From Alistipes sp. (lineage in GTDB: Bacteria > Bacteroidota > Bacteroidia > Bacteroidales > Rikenellaceae), in NCBI GenBank assembly GCA_017399485.1, contig JAFQCA010000032.1, positions 1 through 40,519 of the forward strand: a stretch of 40,519 nt of DNA, read 5' to 3'. This document shows positions 38,858 through 40,519 of the stretch, piece after piece. The position numbers were made by a program, and so were the translations under genes. Each line of letters starts with the position of its first letter. The first letter of the stretch is position 1. Under the pieces are notes generated by a model. The model was not told where the DNA came from. It saw only the letters and a list, made by a program, of their open reading frames with translations, and made no database searches.

Positions 38858-38885
38858 AGGTAGATGTTTTCCTCTAACTTCCAAA
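38855..38885 (-). promoter_or_regulatory. Leftward early promoter
   Basis: On the minus strand TTTG (38885-38882), 19 bases, then TACCTTTG (38862-38855): an exact Bacteroidetes-type promoter. It faces the early operon beginning at 38714 and is the only good promoter found for the long leftward gene run. The repeats at 38731-38857 lie at and beyond its start site. Confidence 0.75.
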
Positions 38886-38968
38886 AGAATTTGAGAAAAA
38901 ATTACTCTTTAAGCGGTAATCTTATTAAAAACATACCTTTTAACGGGTATAAAACTACTTTTTGGCGT

Positions 38969-39358
38969 ATGATTGACTACGAAAATGAAGCGGCTGAGGT
39001 ACGCGCCCGTATTAACTTGCTGCTAAAAGAAAAGGGAATTACCCAAAATGCGGTAGCGGCTGGCGACGCACCAGCCCAAAAACGACTAAATAGCCAACTA
39101 AGTCACGGCGCGGCTATTTCGTTGGATAGCGTTTTACGCGTGCTTAATGCTTGCCCGGACGTGTCGGCAGACTGGCTGCTACGTGGAACGGGTGAAATGT
39201 ACAAATCCACAAAGATAACCGGCGCAAACAGCGTAACCGGCCGTAACGCTACGGTTATCGGTCAGCAAACGGCGATACTATCCGAAAACTTTGTGCGCGA
39301 TATGCTGGCAGAAAAGGATAAACAGATACAGACTTTATTAGCGATATTGGGAAAATAG
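38969..39358 (+). CDS. Phage repressor-like regulator, HTH XRE type
   Basis: 129 aa when started at the Met at 38969 (MIDYENEAAEVRARINLLLK); the open frame reaches back to 38864 but that part overlaps the leftward promoter. The HTH region (VRARINLLLKEKGITQNAVA, then RLNSQLSHGAAISLDSVLRV) and the segment CPDVSADWLLRGTGEMY are typical of Bacteroidetes prophage repressors. No LexA-like protease domain is present; the C-terminus is a short helix (MLAEKDKQIQTLLAILGK). It probably keeps lysogeny by blocking the divergent early promoter. Confidence 0.85.
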   Translation: MIDYENEAAEVRARINLLLKEKGITQNAVAAGDAPAQKRLNSQLSHGAAISLDSVLRVLNACPDVSADWLLRGTGEMYKSTKITGANSVTGRNATVIGQQTAILSENFVRDMLAEKDKQIQTLLAILGK

Positions 39359-39359
39359 T

Positions 39360-39932
39360 ATGTGGTATATTATAATAGCGGTAATAGTCGTTTTGTATTT
39401 TGTCGGCAAAAGCGCGCAAAAGCAAACGCCCAAAAAGGAAATATCAGTTAGTGTTAAAGTATCTACAAACCCGGATTATCTTTGCAAAATTGCAGGTGTG
39501 CAATACAGAAACGACGTGCAGGATATAGGCGGCTTTTTGGGGTATGTGCGTTCTGAGCCTACCAACCCACACGACAAAAACGCCATTGCGATTTATCGCA
39601 ACGACGGTAAGCACGTAGGGTATATCCCAAAGGACGAAACAAAAGATTTTCGGGAATGGTCGGCAAAAGAAAATCTGCCGTGTGTCGGATTTATTAAGGA
39701 CGGCGACGAAGTGGCATTATACGGCAAAGTGAAAGTAATAGATGCCGACGCAGACGAAACAGAGTTAGAAGTAATAAAATTCGTAAAATGGTTGGTGTCT
39801 AATTTCGGCGTTAAGTTTATACCCGTCGGCTTTAATGTCGATACCGACAAAACGCTACGGACTAAAAAGGACTGGTTAGCGTTCCTTACTGAGTATATAG
39901 ACGAAAAAGAAAACGAATTATACGAAGAATGA
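39360..39932 (+). CDS. Membrane-anchored HIRAN-domain protein
   Basis: A 190-aa protein: a single N-terminal membrane helix (about 1-17), a basic linker, then a HIRAN-like domain at about 40-125 with the family signature (IAGVQYRN, GFLGYVRSEPTNPHDKNAIA, HVGYIPKDE). HIRAN domains usually recognise DNA ends or stalled forks and are found in helicases and nucleases; here the domain is alone and tethered to the membrane. The C-terminal 65 residues have no clear match. It begins 1 base after the repressor stop and is co-directional, so it is probably expressed in the lysogen. Confidence 0.8.
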   Translation: MWYIIIAVIVVLYFVGKSAQKQTPKKEISVSVKVSTNPDYLCKIAGVQYRNDVQDIGGFLGYVRSEPTNPHDKNAIAIYRNDGKHVGYIPKDETKDFREWSAKENLPCVGFIKDGDEVALYGKVKVIDADADETELEVIKFVKWLVSNFGVKFIPVGFNVDTDKTLRTKKDWLAFLTEYIDEKENELYEE

Positions 39933-40297
39933 AAAAGATAGTATTTGCGTTATTTGTGGCTTTGGCTTTATCGTCTTGCTCTAAAGATAGCAACGAAATA
40001 GAAGCAGTAGGCGACAATGTGCCAAAAGTGGGGCGGTATCTATATTCTGATAATAGCATTACGGCAGAAATTAGCATAGACGATAAAGTAAGTATAGCCA
40101 TATACCAACAAAACGGATTAAGCCTATATCAAAGTACGCCCGGTATTATCTTAGGCGATTGGCCCGTTTATGAATACCGATTTAGCGGTTTGGCTCTATT
40201 ATGCACCTATAGTAACAGTAAAGAATTTAACGCAAATGTGGAAAACGGTACGGGAATATCCCTACCTAAAACTATGCGATTTACCTATAGACAATAA
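39929..40297 (+). CDS. Small lipoprotein, possible lysogenic conversion gene
   Basis: A 122-aa protein with a lipoprotein signal (MKKIVFALFVALALSSC, Cys17 in LSSC) followed by an acidic mature part that is beta-rich (YSDNSITAEISIDDKVSIAI). It overlaps the HIRAN gene by 4 bases (ATGA) and is the last gene before the candidate attR. Lipoproteins next to repressors often block superinfecting phages at the cell surface; here that is inference. No family recognised. Confidence 0.75.
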   Translation: MKKIVFALFVALALSSCSKDSNEIEAVGDNVPKVGRYLYSDNSITAEISIDDKVSIAIYQQNGLSLYQSTPGIILGDWPVYEYRFSGLALLCTYSNSKEFNANVENGTGISLPKTMRFTYRQ

Positions 40298-40310
40298 AGC
40301 AAATTTTCAG
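40298..40310. repeat. Candidate attR core (13-bp direct repeat)
   Basis: Second copy of AGCAAATTTTCAG, starting at the base after the lipoprotein stop codon. See the left copy at 216-228. If correct, sequence to the right is host chromosome. Confidence 0.5.
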
Positions 40311-40453
40311 CAAATAAATTTCAATCTATTATAAACTATTGATTTACATAGTGTTAAAATATCCCCATTTATATAATTAGGAATATTTTATGTTTTTTTT
40401 CGTATCTTGCCGTCGAAAACAGACTAATATTTCATTTTTTAATTTAATATTTT

Positions 40454-40519
40454 ATGGATAAATTTTTACGTAAACTAATGATTCTCTGCGCCTTTTCATT
40501 ATTGGCAGGAGGATTTGTG
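40454..40519 (+). CDS. Start of an exported protein gene, partial (host flank)
   Basis: ATG at 40454 opens a frame that runs off the window after 22 codons: MDKFLRKLMILCAFSLLAGG and so on. A positive start followed by a hydrophobic core is a signal peptide. The AT-rich upstream region has a TATCTTGC near 40402-40409 that partly resembles a Bacteroidetes -7 element. It lies outside the candidate attR and is most likely a chromosomal gene. Nothing more can be said about its product. Confidence 0.6.
   Translation, partial: MDKFLRKLMILCAFSLLAGGFV

Noticed and set aside
38864..38968. N-terminal extension of the repressor frame
   Set aside because: It runs through the leftward promoter; the HTH protein proper starts at the Met at 38969.
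1..40519. tRNA genes, rRNA genes, CRISPR arrays, insertion sequences
   Set aside because: I looked for cloverleaf-like arms with CCA-type ends, repeat-spacer arrays and transposase ORFs with inverted repeats and saw none that I could support.

Overview
The window holds an essentially complete temperate tailed phage (siphovirus-like, HK97-type head) integrated in a Bacteroidales-type host, with short host flanks. The host group is inferred from perfect or near-perfect Bacteroidetes promoters (TTTG, 19-20 nt, TAnnTTTG at 2117-2148 and 38855-38885), a Bacteroides-style tyrosine integrase, a DUF5053-like protein, a BT4734-like primase N-terminus and mostly SD-poor gene starts. A 13-bp direct repeat (216-228 and 40298-40310) is a candidate attachment core, which would make the prophage about 40.1 kb. 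A truncated exported-protein gene at 40454-40519 is probably host.

Layout. Rightward genes lie only at the two ends: integrase (345-1565) and an immunity cluster (38969-40297: repressor, membrane-HIRAN protein, lipoprotein). Nearly everything else is leftward. Reading with the leftward transcript from about 38.9 kb: early regulators and small proteins (38.7-37.2 kb); DNA replication and recombination (DUF2800 nuclease, DUF2815 ssDNA-binding protein, MazG-like enzyme, family A DNA polymerase; 37.2-32.9 kb); a variable lectin-like protein (32.6-31.9 kb); a cytosine methyltransferase locus with long G tracts (31.8-30.1 kb); primase-helicase, iteron-like repeats, VRR-NUC nuclease and SNF2 helicase (29.9-25.5 kb); packaging (HNH, TerS, TerL); head (portal, protease, capsid); connector and tail genes with a frameshifted tail chaperone pair and a tape measure; tail-tip and fibre proteins (14.1-5.5 kb); a diversity-generating retroelement (DGR; 6.2-3.6 kb); lysis genes (3.4-2.25 kb); terminator. 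A separate small leftward unit (2.15-1.58 kb) follows.

The most interesting system is the DGR: reverse transcriptase, Avd-like accessory protein, one template repeat (TR, about 4793-4895) and two variable repeats. VR1 ends the fibre-like protein next door. VR2 ends a second lectin-fold protein 27 kb away, inside the replication module. Within the shared core there are 16 (VR1) and 8 (VR2) differences from TR, and every one falls on a coding-strand adenine of TR. Each VR is followed, exactly 41 nt beyond the end of the TR/VR match, by a perfect 7-bp stem with a 4-nt loop of different sequence; TR has none. This looks like a paired target-site mark that lets one retroelement diversify two proteins, one probably for host adsorption and one of unknown purpose.

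Other notable points: three G8 tracts and one G6 tract confined to the methyltransferase locus, with the gene out of frame; eight copies of a 7-mer in 170 bp beside the primase gene; an A9 slippery site in the tail chaperone; a likely unimolecular spanin; and two unannotated small proteins.
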